Shown: positions 21,438-29,605 of the stretch, one piece after another
How positions within the stretch are numbered: the first letter of the stretch is position 1
Layout of the letters: each line of letters begins with the position of its first letter
NCBI RefSeq assembly: GCF_013347965.1
Contig: NZ_CP048810.1
Location: 2,232,001 to 2,296,000, forward strand
Reading direction: 5' to 3'
DNA: 64,000 nt
DNA from: Pseudomonas bijieensis
GTDB taxonomy: Bacteria; Pseudomonadota; Gammaproteobacteria; Pseudomonadales; Pseudomonadaceae
Translations under genes and position numbers: made by a program
Notes under the pieces: generated by a model
Database searches by the model: none
The model's input: the letters and a program-made list of their open reading frames with translations, nothing else
What the model was told of the DNA's origin: nothing

Positions 21438-22667
21438 TCAGCCATCACTTGACTGAGCCAATGCCCGGGCCAACCGAACCCCACTCTCTCGCTGGCAATT
21501 AAGCTGAACCCGCTCCAACCCCAGCCACTGGGCCATGCGCCGCAGGTTCAGCGCCAGGGCCTGCATCCCCTCCTCGTCCAGCCCCGACGCATCTTCGTGC
21601 ACGGCATGCACCGCCAGGCGCCCCAAAGCCCGCTCCGCTCGCAGATCGACCCGCGCCGCAATGCGCTCGTGATGCAGGAACGGCAGCACGTAGTAGCCGT
21701 ACACCCGCTTGTGAGCAGGCGTGTAGATTTCCAACCGGTAGCGAAAGTCGAACAGCCGCTCGGTACGGCCTCGCTCCCAGACCAGCGAATCGAACGGCGA
21801 CAACAAAGCACTGGCGGCTACCTTGCGCGGGATTTTCGCCCCGGGTCGGCACCAGCCCGGTTGTTTCCATCCCTGCACTTCGCAGCGCAGCAGGTCCCCG
21901 GCCTCCTCCAGCTCGGCCAGTCGCGCCCGGCTGTCGGCCGGGTCGAGGCGAAAGTAGTCGCGCAGGTCTTTCTCGGTCGCAATGCCCAAGGCCTCGGCAG
22001 CATGTACCAGCAAAGCGCGTTGTGCCTGGGCTTCGTCCGGCAACGGTTGTTGCAGGATCGATTCCGGTAGCACCCGTTCCGGCAAGTCGTAGAGCCTCTC
22101 GAAACCGCGTCGCCCCGCCACCGTGACTTCGCCTGCGGCGAACAACCATTCCAGCGCATGCTTCTCCGCACTCCAGTCCCACCACGGCCCGGCCTTGTCC
22201 TGGCGCGTGGACAAGCTGCCCGCACCAATGGCGCCCTGCTCCTGCACCGAAGCCAAAACGCGGCGAATAACATCCTGGCGCTCATGACCGAACCGCGCCA
22301 ACTGCTGATAAATACCTTCGCCACGAGATGCACGACTCATGCGCCAGCGCATCAGCGGATACATCGACATCGGCAGCAACGACGCTTCATGCCCCCAGTA
22401 TTCGAACAGCGTGCGACGTCGGCCCTGGCTCCAGGCTGCCTGGTCGAGCAAATCGCGATTGTAGTGACCGAGGCGGGAAAACAGCGGGAGGTAATGCGAG
22501 CGCACCAGCGCATTGACGGAGTCGATCTGCAGGACGCCGAGGCGTTCGATCAGGCGGTTGAGGCGCGAGGGTTGCACCGAAGCTGGCGGCGACCGCCCAT
22601 CGAATCCTTGGGCGGCCAACGCCAGACGCCGGGCCTGTTTGAGGGTAAAGGACAGAGTCGCGGGCAT
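21438..22667 (-). CDS. ycaQ: YcaQ-family winged-helix DNA glycosylase (crosslink repair)
   Basis: 409 residues of the HTH_42/AlkZ-YcaQ family. N-terminal winged helices contain QIDSVNALVRSHYLPLFSRLG, with the QxD-type catalytic motif of YcaQ (QID), and the C-terminal half has SPFDSLVWERGRTERLFDFRY. E. coli YcaQ (AlkX) unhooks DNA interstrand crosslinks. The start at 22667 has AAGGAG upstream. No biosynthetic genes are near, so it is of the general repair type rather than a self-resistance enzyme. Confidence 0.88.
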   Translation of the reverse strand: MPATLSFTLKQARRLALAAQGFDGRSPPASVQPSRLNRLIERLGVLQIDSVNALVRSHYLPLFSRLGHYNRDLLDQAAWSQGRRRTLFEYWGHEASLLPMSMYPLMRWRMSRASRGEGIYQQLARFGHERQDVIRRVLASVQEQGAIGAGSLSTRQDKAGPWWDWSAEKHALEWLFAAGEVTVAGRRGFERLYDLPERVLPESILQQPLPDEAQAQRALLVHAAEALGIATEKDLRDYFRLDPADSRARLAELEEAGDLLRCEVQGWKQPGWCRPGAKIPRKVAASALLSPFDSLVWERGRTERLFDFRYRLEIYTPAHKRVYGYYVLPFLHHERIAARVDLRAERALGRLAVHAVHEDASGLDEEGMQALALNLRRMAQWLGLERVQLNCQRESGVRLARALAQSSDG

Positions 22668-22731
22668 GGAGATCTCCTTGTCTGCTCGCAACCTACCTCA
22701 CCAATAAGGGGTTTGTGTAGGAAAGGATGGC

Positions 22732-22950
22732 TCATTTGTGCATTGGGTCATCCCAGAATGGTCGGACCACTTCCTGTTCCACGTCGGCCCGACTCACGCC
22801 GATGTCCTTGAGCGCCTCGTCGCTCATTCCGGCCAGCAGTTCGCGCTCGTGGTGCAATTCGTACCAGCGGCTAAACTTGTGCAGCAAGGCGCTGATGGAA
22901 AAGCTGTGGGAGAGTTTGTCTATCAGTAGATAACCTTTTTGACCTTTCAT
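22732..22950 (-). CDS. DUF1127 small protein
   Basis: 72 residues; the C-terminal part RWYELHHERELLAGMSDEALKDIGVSRADVE is the DUF1127 (YjiS-like) signature. GGAGGA precedes the ATG at 22950. The family has been tied to RNA turnover and phosphate or stress physiology in alphaproteobacteria; its role in Pseudomonas is unclear. It is divergent from the LysR gene, with only about 60 bp between them, so the regulator may control it. Confidence 0.88.
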   Translation of the reverse strand: MKGQKGYLLIDKLSHSFSISALLHKFSRWYELHHERELLAGMSDEALKDIGVSRADVEQEVVRPFWDDPMHK

Positions 22951-23011
22951 CGTGATGTCCTCCGTTGGGGATGGTTCAAGTCTCGCGCTAACGCTAAGAT
23001 CAATCCAACGA

Positions 23012-23902
23012 ATGTTTCTTATGCAATACATCTCGGAGATTGATCAATTGTCGAGTTACCCGAGCATCGATACGGAAGTGCTGCGTACCTTTGTCGCCAT
23101 CGCCGACCAGGGCGGTTTCACCCGGGCCGGGGAATTGGTCAATCGCACCCAGTCTGCCGTCAGCATGCAGATGAAGCGGCTGGAAGAGGACGTGTTGCAA
23201 CGGCGGTTGTTCGAGCGTGACGGGCGCCAGGTCAAGCTCACCGCCGAAGGCCAGGTGCTGCTGGGCTACGCCCGGCGGATCCTCAAGCTGCACAGCGAGG
23301 TGTTCAATACCCTGCGTGAACCGCACATGGTCGGCACGGTGCGCATCGGCACGCCGGACGATTACGTGATGCGCTTCCTGCCAGGCATCCTGCAACGCTT
23401 CGCCCAGTTCTACCCCTTGATCGAAATCGAAGTGCACTGCGAGTCGTCCAAGCAGTTGCTGCTGCGCCAGGACCTGGACCTGTCCATCGTCACCCGCAAA
23501 CCGGGGGACGAAATCGGCCAGCTGCTACGCAAGGAGCGCTTTGTCTGGGCCGAAGCCGCCTGCTTCAACGTCCACGAACAAACACCGCTGCCGCTGGCGA
23601 TGTTCAACAGTGACTGTTTCTGCCGGCAATGGGCCTGCAATGCGCTGGATGCCATGGGCCGCGATTATCGCGTGGCGTACAACAGCTCGAGCCTGTCGGC
23701 GCTCATGGCGGTGGTGGGCGCCGGCCTGGCAATCACGGCGCAACTGGAAAGCCTGCTGACCCCGGACATGCGCGTACTGGGCGAGGCCGAAGACCTGCCG
23801 GAACTGCCCGAGGCCAGCATCATGCTGATCCGCAACCTGCATAATCCATCGCCGATCACCGAGTGCCTGGCCGAGCACATCATTGAGGGCTTCAAACTTT
23901 AA
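23012..23902 (+). CDS. LysR-family regulator, HexA/LrhA-like
   Basis: About 296 residues. The helix-turn-helix (VLRTFVAIADQGGFTRAGELVNRTQSAVSMQMKRLEE) is followed by a LysR substrate domain; the N-terminal motif and RFLPGILQRFAQFYPLIEIEVHCESS resemble HexA/LrhA/PecT. The start is uncertain: ATG 23012 or 23021, neither with a clear ribosome site. The 3' end overlaps the convergent exporter gene by 11 bases. Confidence 0.85.
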   Translation: MFLMQYISEIDQLSSYPSIDTEVLRTFVAIADQGGFTRAGELVNRTQSAVSMQMKRLEEDVLQRRLFERDGRQVKLTAEGQVLLGYARRILKLHSEVFNTLREPHMVGTVRIGTPDDYVMRFLPGILQRFAQFYPLIEIEVHCESSKQLLLRQDLDLSIVTRKPGDEIGQLLRKERFVWAEAACFNVHEQTPLPLAMFNSDCFCRQWACNALDAMGRDYRVAYNSSSLSALMAVVGAGLAITAQLESLLTPDMRVLGEAEDLPELPEASIMLIRNLHNPSPITECLAEHIIEGFKL

Positions 23903-24641
23903 AGGCGAGCAGCACCGCGCACAGCACCAGGAAACCGCAGAACAGCCCGCGCAACAGTCGCTCCGGCAAGGCGTGGGCGACTTTCACTCCCCAACTGATG
24001 CTCAGCAGGCCACCGACGGCCAGCGGCAGGCCGATGCTCCAATCCACCTCATGGTGAAACGCATAGGTGGCGAGGGTCACGCCGGTACTGGGCAAGGCCA
24101 GCGCCAGGGACAGCCCTTGGGCTACCACCTGGCTGGTGCCAAAAATGCTGGTCAGGATCGGGGTCGCGACAACGGCCCCGCCAACACCGAAAAGACCACC
24201 CATGGTGCCTGATGCGGCCCCCAGTACCCCGAGCCACGGCCAGCCATAACGCATCTGCCCCGAAGCCGGTGCGGTAGCGACGAACATCCGCGCCAGGTTG
24301 TAGAGTGTCAACGCGATCAGGAACGCTACGAAGCCGATCCGCATGCTGTCCGCATCGATCCCCACCGCCCAGATCGAGCCGAGCCAGGCAAAGCAGAAAC
24401 CCATGGGAGCCAACGGCAGGACATGGCGCAACTCGATGCGATTGCGCTGGTGATAGCGCCACAACGCGAGCATCACGTTGGGGACTACCATGACCAATGC
24501 CGTACCTTGGGCCAATTGCTGGTCGAGACCGAACCAGACGCCTAGCACTGGAATGGCAATCAGGCCGCCACCAATCCCGAACAATCCCCCCAAGGTGCCC
24601 AATGCGGCACCAAACACCAAAAACAGCACAAATTCGAACAA
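23892..24641 (-). CDS. TauE/SafE-family sulfite/anion exporter
   Basis: 249 residues with about eight membrane helices and the duplicated glycine-rich motif (GTLGGLFGIGGGLIAIPVL and GTMGGLFGVGGAVVATPIL) of the TauE/SafE (former DUF81) family. Such proteins export sulfite or other organosulfur anions; the substrate here is unknown. The start is a TTG at 24641 with AAAGGGGA 7 bases upstream. It is divergent from ohrR. Confidence 0.88.
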   Translation of the reverse strand: MFEFVLFLVFGAALGTLGGLFGIGGGLIAIPVLGVWFGLDQQLAQGTALVMVVPNVMLALWRYHQRNRIELRHVLPLAPMGFCFAWLGSIWAVGIDADSMRIGFVAFLIALTLYNLARMFVATAPASGQMRYGWPWLGVLGAASGTMGGLFGVGGAVVATPILTSIFGTSQVVAQGLSLALALPSTGVTLATYAFHHEVDWSIGLPLAVGGLLSISWGVKVAHALPERLLRGLFCGFLVLCAVLLAFKV

Positions 24642-24729
24642 GACGATTCCCCTTTCCTCAAGGCGCTTATCCTACGCAGTCGGCACCAGCGGGGAAACGT
24701 AACATCTGATCAGAACGTCAGAATTATCT

Positions 24730-24748
24730 GGCGCATTAAAGATTCGCC
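24730..24748 (+). promoter_or_regulatory. Candidate OhrR operator at the ohrR promoter
   Basis: GGCGCATTAAAGATTCGCC is an imperfect inverted repeat 40 bases upstream of the ohrR start; it resembles the repeat before ohr (25574-25592). Inferred, not proven. Confidence 0.35.
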
Positions 24749-24787
24749 CGCTAGATTCATCACGATCATTGATTGAAGGTTTTTGCC

Positions 24788-25250
24788 ATGAGCACCCTGC
24801 GCGATACCCCCGAAGCCTGCGAAGCCCTGTTGCTCGACAACCAGGTCTGTTTCGCCCTGCACTCCACGTCGCTACTGATGACCAAGGTCTATAAGCCGCT
24901 GCTACAAGCCCTGGGCCTGACGTATCCGCAATACCTGGCGATGATGGTGTTGTGGGAAAAGGATGGTTTGACCGTCGGTGAAATCAGCACGCGCCTGCTG
25001 ACAGACCCCGGCTCGTTGACACCCCTGCTCAAGCGCCTGGAGGCCGAAGGCCTGCTGAGCCGCACCCGCAGCCGGGAAGACGAGCGCGTGGTGATTGTCG
25101 AACTCACCGAACAGGGCCGTGCCCTGCGGGGAAAAAGCCCTCGGCATCCCCCAATGCATCCTCGCCGCCAGCGGCCAGACCCTGGAGCAGTTGAAGAAAC
25201 TGCAGCTTGATCTGCAGGCACTGCGCGGGCATTTGCAAGACAGTCTCTGA
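24788..25250 (+). pseudogene. ohrR: OhrR MarR-family organic-peroxide sensor, frameshifted
   Basis: Residues 1-114 are a normal OhrR: reactive Cys21 in NQVCFALH, the winged helix and [20 protein letters not shown]. At the G run 25128-25131 the frame changes: as read, the protein ends at 25210 with an unrelated 26-residue tail (140 residues). Removing one G restores [20 protein letters not shown] and a 153-residue protein ending at 25250, including Cys123, the probable resolving cysteine. Either a real +1 mutation or a homopolymer error. The ATG at 24788 fits the family; ohr follows 420 bp downstream. Confidence 0.85.
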
Positions 25251-25281
25251 CTTTCCCTGTAGAGCGAGGCTGACCCACCGC

Positions 25282-25440
25282 TATCGCGAGCAGGCTCGCT
25301 CCCACAGGTACTGAGTCAAACCCAAACGCTGTGAACACCACAAATCCAATGTGGGAGCGGGCTTGCTCGCGAAGACGGCGGCACATCCTGAATCATCTCT
25401 GACTGACCCACCGCTTTCGCGAGCAAGCCCGCTCCCACAG
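25282..25440. repeat. REP cluster of three units
   Basis: Units at about 25282-25307, 25350-25373 and 25416-25440, with alternating orientation (GCTCCCACA, TGTGGGAGC, GCTCCCACA). An odd number, unlike the pairs elsewhere. Confidence 0.88.
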
Positions 25441-25573
25441 GAGAATCGTGGCGAGCCTGAATTGCGTTCAGCCTGGCGTCACTAAAAAAATTCAACCCTC
25501 TGAAACAGCTCTATCTCAAGGGTTACACGCCCTTTCAGCGTTTAAAACCGAACTCGTCTCGAAAATTTAACTT

Positions 25574-25592
25574 GCGCACTAAATATTAGCGC
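25574..25592 (+). promoter_or_regulatory. Candidate OhrR operator upstream of ohr
   Basis: GCGCACTAAATATTAGCGC is an inverted repeat 79 bases before ohr; the half-motif TTAGCGC recurs at about 25615-25621 and 25630-25636. OhrR is known to repress ohr from such repeats. Confidence 0.5.
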
Positions 25593-25670
25593 TATACATT
25601 CTCTTCACACCTACTTAGCGCGCAAACATTTAGCGCAAAAAAAAACCAACCCAGAAACGAGGCTCTCACC

Positions 25671-26090
25671 ATGCAAACTCTCTACACCGCAATCGCAACC
25701 TCCACTGGCGGCCGTGATGGTCGTGCCATTTCCAGCGACAACGTTCTCGACGTGAAACTCGCCACGCCCAAGGAACTCGGCGGTGCCGGCGGTGCGGCGA
25801 CCAACCCTGAGCAACTGTTCGCCGCCGGCTATTCGGCCTGCTTCATCGGCGCGCTGAAATTCGTGGCCAGCCAGAGCAAACGCAAGATCCCGGACGACGC
25901 CTCGATTACCGCCCATGTCGGCATCGGCCAGATTCCCGGCGGTTTCGGCCTCGACATCGATCTGCACATCAGCCTGCCAGGCCTGGACCAGGCCGACGCG
26001 CAAAGCCTGGTGGAGGCGGCTCACCAAGTCTGCCCGTACTCCAACGCCACCCGCGGCAACGTCGATGTGCGCCTGCACGTGACCGTCTGA
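25671..26090 (+). CDS. ohr: Organic hydroperoxide resistance protein Ohr
   Basis: 139 residues, OsmC/Ohr fold. Cys57 (GYSACFIGAL) and Cys121 (HQVCPYSNATRGN) form the catalytic pair, with Arg18 and Glu47 as the conserved polar partners. It reduces alkyl and lipid hydroperoxides using lipoylated proteins. GAGG lies before the ATG. It is followed 33 bases later by a secreted esterase gene and preceded by the OhrR gene. Confidence 0.97.
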   Translation: MQTLYTAIATSTGGRDGRAISSDNVLDVKLATPKELGGAGGAATNPEQLFAAGYSACFIGALKFVASQSKRKIPDDASITAHVGIGQIPGGFGLDIDLHISLPGLDQADAQSLVEAAHQVCPYSNATRGNVDVRLHVTV

Positions 26091-26123
26091 CCCGACCCTG
26101 GACCCGAACTTAAGGAGATGCAC

Positions 26124-27137
26124 ATGAACACGCTCAGCAAAGCCCTTACCGGCACCCTTCTCGCCCTCAGCGTCAGCAGCGCCTTCGCCGATGGCATCGT
26201 CGAACACAACACTCAGGCGTTTCTCGACGCGCTCAATGCCGGCACCGGCAAGCCCCTGGAGCAACTGTCACCCAAGGACGCCCGCGTCGTATTGGTTGGC
26301 GCCCAGGCCGGTGTGAAGCTGACACTGCCCAAGGCCGACGTCAGTGAGAAGACCATTCAGGTCGATGGTCAGCCGATCAGCCTGACCATTGTTCGTCCGG
26401 CCGGAGTCAAGGGTGAGTTGCCCGTGTTCATGTTCTTCCACGGCGGTGGCTGGGTCTTGGGCGACTTCCCGACCCACGAACGACTGGTTCGGGATCTGGT
26501 GGCCGGTTCGGGCGCTGTCGCGGTGTTCGTCAACTACACGCCTTCACCCGAGGCGCATTACCCGGTGGCGATCAACCAGGCCTACGCCGCGACGAAATGG
26601 GTGGCCGAACACGGCAAGCAAATCAACGTCGATGGCAAGCGCCTGGCCGTGGTGGGCAACAGCGTCGGCGGCAATATGGCAGCAGTCGTGGCACTGATGG
26701 CCAAGGACAAGGGCACGCCGGCGATCCGTTTCCAGGCATTGCTGTGGCCGGTGACCGATGCCAGCTTCGAGACGGCGTCCTACAACCAGTTCGCCGAAGG
26801 ACACTTCCTCAGCAGAAACATGATGAAGTGGTTCTGGGACAACTACACCACCGATGCCGGGCAACGCAGCGAGATCTATGCCTCGCCGCTGCGCGCCAGC
26901 ACCGCGCAACTCAAGGGCCTGCCGCCCGCGCTGGTACAGACCGCCGAGGCCGACGTCTTGCGCGATGAGGGTGAAGCTTATGCCCGCAAGCTGGACGCAG
27001 CCGGGGTGCCCGTCACTGCCGTACGCTACAACGGTATGATCCACGACTACGGTTTGCTCAACGTGGTGAGCCAGGTGCCAGCGGTGCGTTCGGCGATGTT
27101 GCAGGTGTCCGAAGAGCTCAAGCAGCACTTGAAGTAA
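26124..27137 (+). CDS. Exported alpha/beta hydrolase (HSL-type esterase/lipase)
   Basis: 337 residues. A signal peptide (cleavage likely after SSAFA) is followed by the hormone-sensitive-lipase fold: oxyanion motif FFHGGGWVLGD, nucleophile GNSVGGN, and the acid/His end (ADVLRDEGE, MIHDYGLLN). The start is ATG 26124, 7 bases after GGAG; ATG 26118 is too close. It lies 33 bp behind ohr and is probably in the same peroxide-induced operon. Substrate unknown. Confidence 0.9.
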   Translation: MNTLSKALTGTLLALSVSSAFADGIVEHNTQAFLDALNAGTGKPLEQLSPKDARVVLVGAQAGVKLTLPKADVSEKTIQVDGQPISLTIVRPAGVKGELPVFMFFHGGGWVLGDFPTHERLVRDLVAGSGAVAVFVNYTPSPEAHYPVAINQAYAATKWVAEHGKQINVDGKRLAVVGNSVGGNMAAVVALMAKDKGTPAIRFQALLWPVTDASFETASYNQFAEGHFLSRNMMKWFWDNYTTDAGQRSEIYASPLRASTAQLKGLPPALVQTAEADVLRDEGEAYARKLDAAGVPVTAVRYNGMIHDYGLLNVVSQVPAVRSAMLQVSEELKQHLK

Positions 27138-27165
27138 CTACGCGTCGAAACCTTTGTGGCGAGGG

Positions 27166-27253
27166 CTGTGGGAGCAAGGCTTGCCCGCGATGAAAGCGGC
27201 GCGGTGCCTCTGGAATCGAGGTGTCTGTATCGCGAGCAAGCTTTGCTCCCACA
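27166..27253. repeat. REP pair, GTGGGAGCAAGGC type
   Basis: Inverted copies at 27166-27190 and 27230-27253; a fragment of the other REP type (GTGGCGAGGG, 27156-27165) is directly attached to the first copy. Confidence 0.85.
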
Positions 27254-27295
27254 CAAGCTCCCGCCGTCCCCCGGTCTAACAGAAGACAGCGCAAA

Positions 27296-27328
27296 TAAAA
27301 AAGCCCGACTCAATGGTCGGGCTTTTTC
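27296..27328 (-). terminator. Terminator of efp (bidirectional shape)
   Basis: AGCCCGAC / GTCGGGCT stem flanked by A and T runs, 22 bases after the efp stop. Confidence 0.9.
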
Positions 27329-27344
27329 ATACACAAGGCTTCGC

Positions 27345-27914
27345 TTATTTAGCGCGGCCTTTGTAGGAACCGCCTTCGCGGGTATCGATCTCGATCATGT
27401 CGCCGATTTCGATGAAGTCAGCAACCGACAGCTCGGTACCGTTCTTCAGTTTGGCAGGCTTCATGACCTTGCCGGAAGTGTCGCCGCGAGCGGAACCTTC
27501 GGTGTAGTCAACCTGACGCACGATGGTGGTCGGCAGTTCTACGGAAACCAGGCGCTCTTCGAAGAACACGGCTTCGCAGACGTCGGTCATGCCTTCTTCG
27601 ATGAACGGCAGAACGCTTTCGATGTCTTCGGCGTTCAGCTCGTACATGGTGTAGTCAGTGGTGTCCATGAACGTGTAAGTGTCGCCGCTGATGAAGGACA
27701 GGGTCGCTTCTTTGCGGTCGAGGATCACGTCGTCCAGTTTGTCGTCAGCGCTGTAGACGATCTCGGTCTTGTAACCGGTCAGCAGGTTCTTCAGCTTGGT
27801 CTTCATGATCGCGCTGTTACGACCCGACTTGGTGAACTCAGCTTTCTGAACCAGCCAAGGATCGTTTTCGAGACGGATCACGGTCCCGGGTTTCAGTTCT
27901 TTACCAGTTTTCAT
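27345..27914 (-). CDS. efp: Elongation factor P (Arg32 type)
   Basis: 189 residues, three beta domains. The modification loop reads TKSGRNSA with arginine at position 32, the site rhamnosylated by EarP in Pseudomonas, instead of the lysine found in E. coli. EF-P rescues ribosomes stalled at polyproline. The earP gene lies directly upstream on the same strand (48 bp gap), so substrate and modifying enzyme are co-expressed. Confidence 0.98.
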   Translation of the reverse strand: MKTGKELKPGTVIRLENDPWLVQKAEFTKSGRNSAIMKTKLKNLLTGYKTEIVYSADDKLDDVILDRKEATLSFISGDTYTFMDTTDYTMYELNAEDIESVLPFIEEGMTDVCEAVFFEERLVSVELPTTIVRQVDYTEGSARGDTSGKVMKPAKLKNGTELSVADFIEIGDMIEIDTREGGSYKGRAK

Positions 27915-27962
27915 TGCGAATATCCGAATTTGGATGGGATTTACAAAAATCTAGGCCGCGTA

Positions 27963-29096
27963 TCATATCCAATTTCCATAAAACTTCACCAGCGCTGCGG
28001 CAAGATCGGCTCGCGAGGCCTGTTCCAGACACCATGCCTGGGCATGTTCGGCCAGTTCCTGCTGCTGTTCACGGGTAGCTTTCCAGTGTTCGGCCATGTC
28101 CTGGCCGGCATTCCAGGCCCGCCAAAGACCGCTGATCGCTTTTTGCGCCGCTTGCGAAAGCCCCTGGGTGTAGAGCCTGAGAAACGCCTCGAGTTTTTCC
28201 AGGTGGACGTCTTCTTCCTGCTGGTAGATGTGCCAGAGCAGCGGCCGGCCAGCCCACTGGGCACGGACGAAAGAGTCTTCGCCACGCACGGCATTGAAAT
28301 CGCAGCACCATAACAGTTGATCGTACTGATCCTGGCGGACGAACGGCAGCACCTGCACCGTCAACGCCCCGCGTCGATGCAACGCTCCGACCTTCAGGCC
28401 GTCGATCCCGAGCCAACGCTCGACATCGCCCAGTACCCGTCCTTCGGGAACCAGCACATGAAACGCCTGGGTATCGCTTGCCATTGCGTCAAACCAACTC
28501 GCCACCCCGGCGTTCTCGTAGGCAAACAGCGAGATCAGGCAAGTATCCGGCGCCCGTTCGACACCCAATTCCTGCAGGAAAATTCGTTGCGCCCCGGCAT
28601 CCTGTTGAAATTGCCGACGACGCTCCAGAAGACCGGCCTCACGCAGCAGGCCACCGGTTCCCGCCTGGAAGCCTGGGAAAAAGAAATATTTCTGCACATG
28701 TTTATATTTGACCGACGGCAAGCCGTGGCAACCGATCACCCAGTCCTCGGCGCTCAAATAATCGAGGTTCATCCACAATGGCGTTGTCTGACGCTCGGCC
28801 ATCGCATCCATGTAGGCACTCGGCAACTGGCAGGCGAATGCGGCAATCACCACATCGGCGGCTTCGGTGGGCACCCACTCCCCGGGCCAGTGACGCACTT
28901 GCACGCCCTGCTGCCATTGCTCGGACAGGGTGACGTCGATTTCTGGACACAACCGCTCGAAGGCACGCAGGTCATCGACCCACAGTCGCACCGCGCATCG
29001 ATGCTCGGCCACCAACTGCCGAGCCAGGCGCCAAGTGACACCAATGTCGCCATAGTTATCGACGACGGTGCAAAAAATATCCCAGCGCACGGCCAT
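27963..29096 (-). CDS. earP: EF-P arginine rhamnosyltransferase EarP
   Basis: 377 residues, GT-B-type glycosyltransferase (former DUF2331) that transfers rhamnose from dTDP-rhamnose to Arg32 of EF-P. The N-terminus VDNYGDIGVTWRLARQL holds Asp13 and Asp17, shown to be essential in P. putida EarP; FNAVRGEDSFVRAQWAGRPLLWHIY is the nucleotide-sugar site. It is transcribed with efp. Confidence 0.97.
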   Translation of the reverse strand: MAVRWDIFCTVVDNYGDIGVTWRLARQLVAEHRCAVRLWVDDLRAFERLCPEIDVTLSEQWQQGVQVRHWPGEWVPTEAADVVIAAFACQLPSAYMDAMAERQTTPLWMNLDYLSAEDWVIGCHGLPSVKYKHVQKYFFFPGFQAGTGGLLREAGLLERRRQFQQDAGAQRIFLQELGVERAPDTCLISLFAYENAGVASWFDAMASDTQAFHVLVPEGRVLGDVERWLGIDGLKVGALHRRGALTVQVLPFVRQDQYDQLLWCCDFNAVRGEDSFVRAQWAGRPLLWHIYQQEEDVHLEKLEAFLRLYTQGLSQAAQKAISGLWRAWNAGQDMAEHWKATREQQQELAEHAQAWCLEQASRADLAAALVKFYGNWI

Positions 29097-29216
29097 TCCC
29101 GACTCCCTGTGACAAAGGCCCGATTGTCCCGAATAAAGCGATGATGCAGAAGAGCCGACGGCGATTAATCTTCATGCGACAATCACCACCTCCCATGCCC
29201 CTGCCAGGAAGCAGCC

Positions 29217-29603
29217 ATGCCCGATCACTCGACCCCCTCGCGCCTTACGGCTTTGCAATTGACCCTCAGCATTGCCCTGGGCCTGTGGCTGGGGTTCCTC
29301 GCCATCGTATTGACGGGCTGGCTGCTGTCCAGATTCCTGTTCAACGAACAACTGGCCCCGGTGGCCGCCGCCGTCCATCAACTGGCGCAACCACCGGCAG
29401 TGCAGCCAGCCCCAGAGCCGCCCACGCCAATGTTCGAGCAGTATCAGCAGAACCTGCAAAGGAACGAGCAGCGCCAGGCCCTCGATCAGGCCCGCAACAA
29501 CCCGCGCAACCTGTCCAACCCCAAGTGCCAGTTCTGGTTGCAACAGGACCAGAACGCGCCCAGCGAAAAAAGCCGCGCCAACGTTTTGCAGTTCTGTGAA
29601 TAA
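29217..29603 (+). CDS. Hypothetical single-span membrane protein
   Basis: 128 residues: one membrane helix (about 13-40), then a proline-rich linker (QPPAVQPAPEPPTP) and a charged, Q-rich C-terminal part with two cysteines (NPKCQFW and VLQFCE). No family recognised. It ends 2 bases before the Gre-family gene, so the two are probably co-transcribed. The C-terminal part may lie in the periplasm or cytoplasm; I cannot tell. Confidence 0.75.
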   Translation: MPDHSTPSRLTALQLTLSIALGLWLGFLAIVLTGWLLSRFLFNEQLAPVAAAVHQLAQPPAVQPAPEPPTPMFEQYQQNLQRNEQRQALDQARNNPRNLSNPKCQFWLQQDQNAPSEKSRANVLQFCE

Positions 29604-29605
29604 CC

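Larger units (their letters stand above)
25251..25670. other. Intergenic region ohrR-ohr
   Basis: About 420 bp. The first half has three REP units; the second half is AT-rich and holds the ohr promoter with the repeated TTAGCGC motif. No coding signal. Confidence 0.7.

Noticed and set aside
25282..25440. Spaced palindromic repeats that could be taken for a CRISPR array
   Set aside because: Units alternate in orientation and match the REP elements scattered over the window; spacing is irregular and no cas gene is present.
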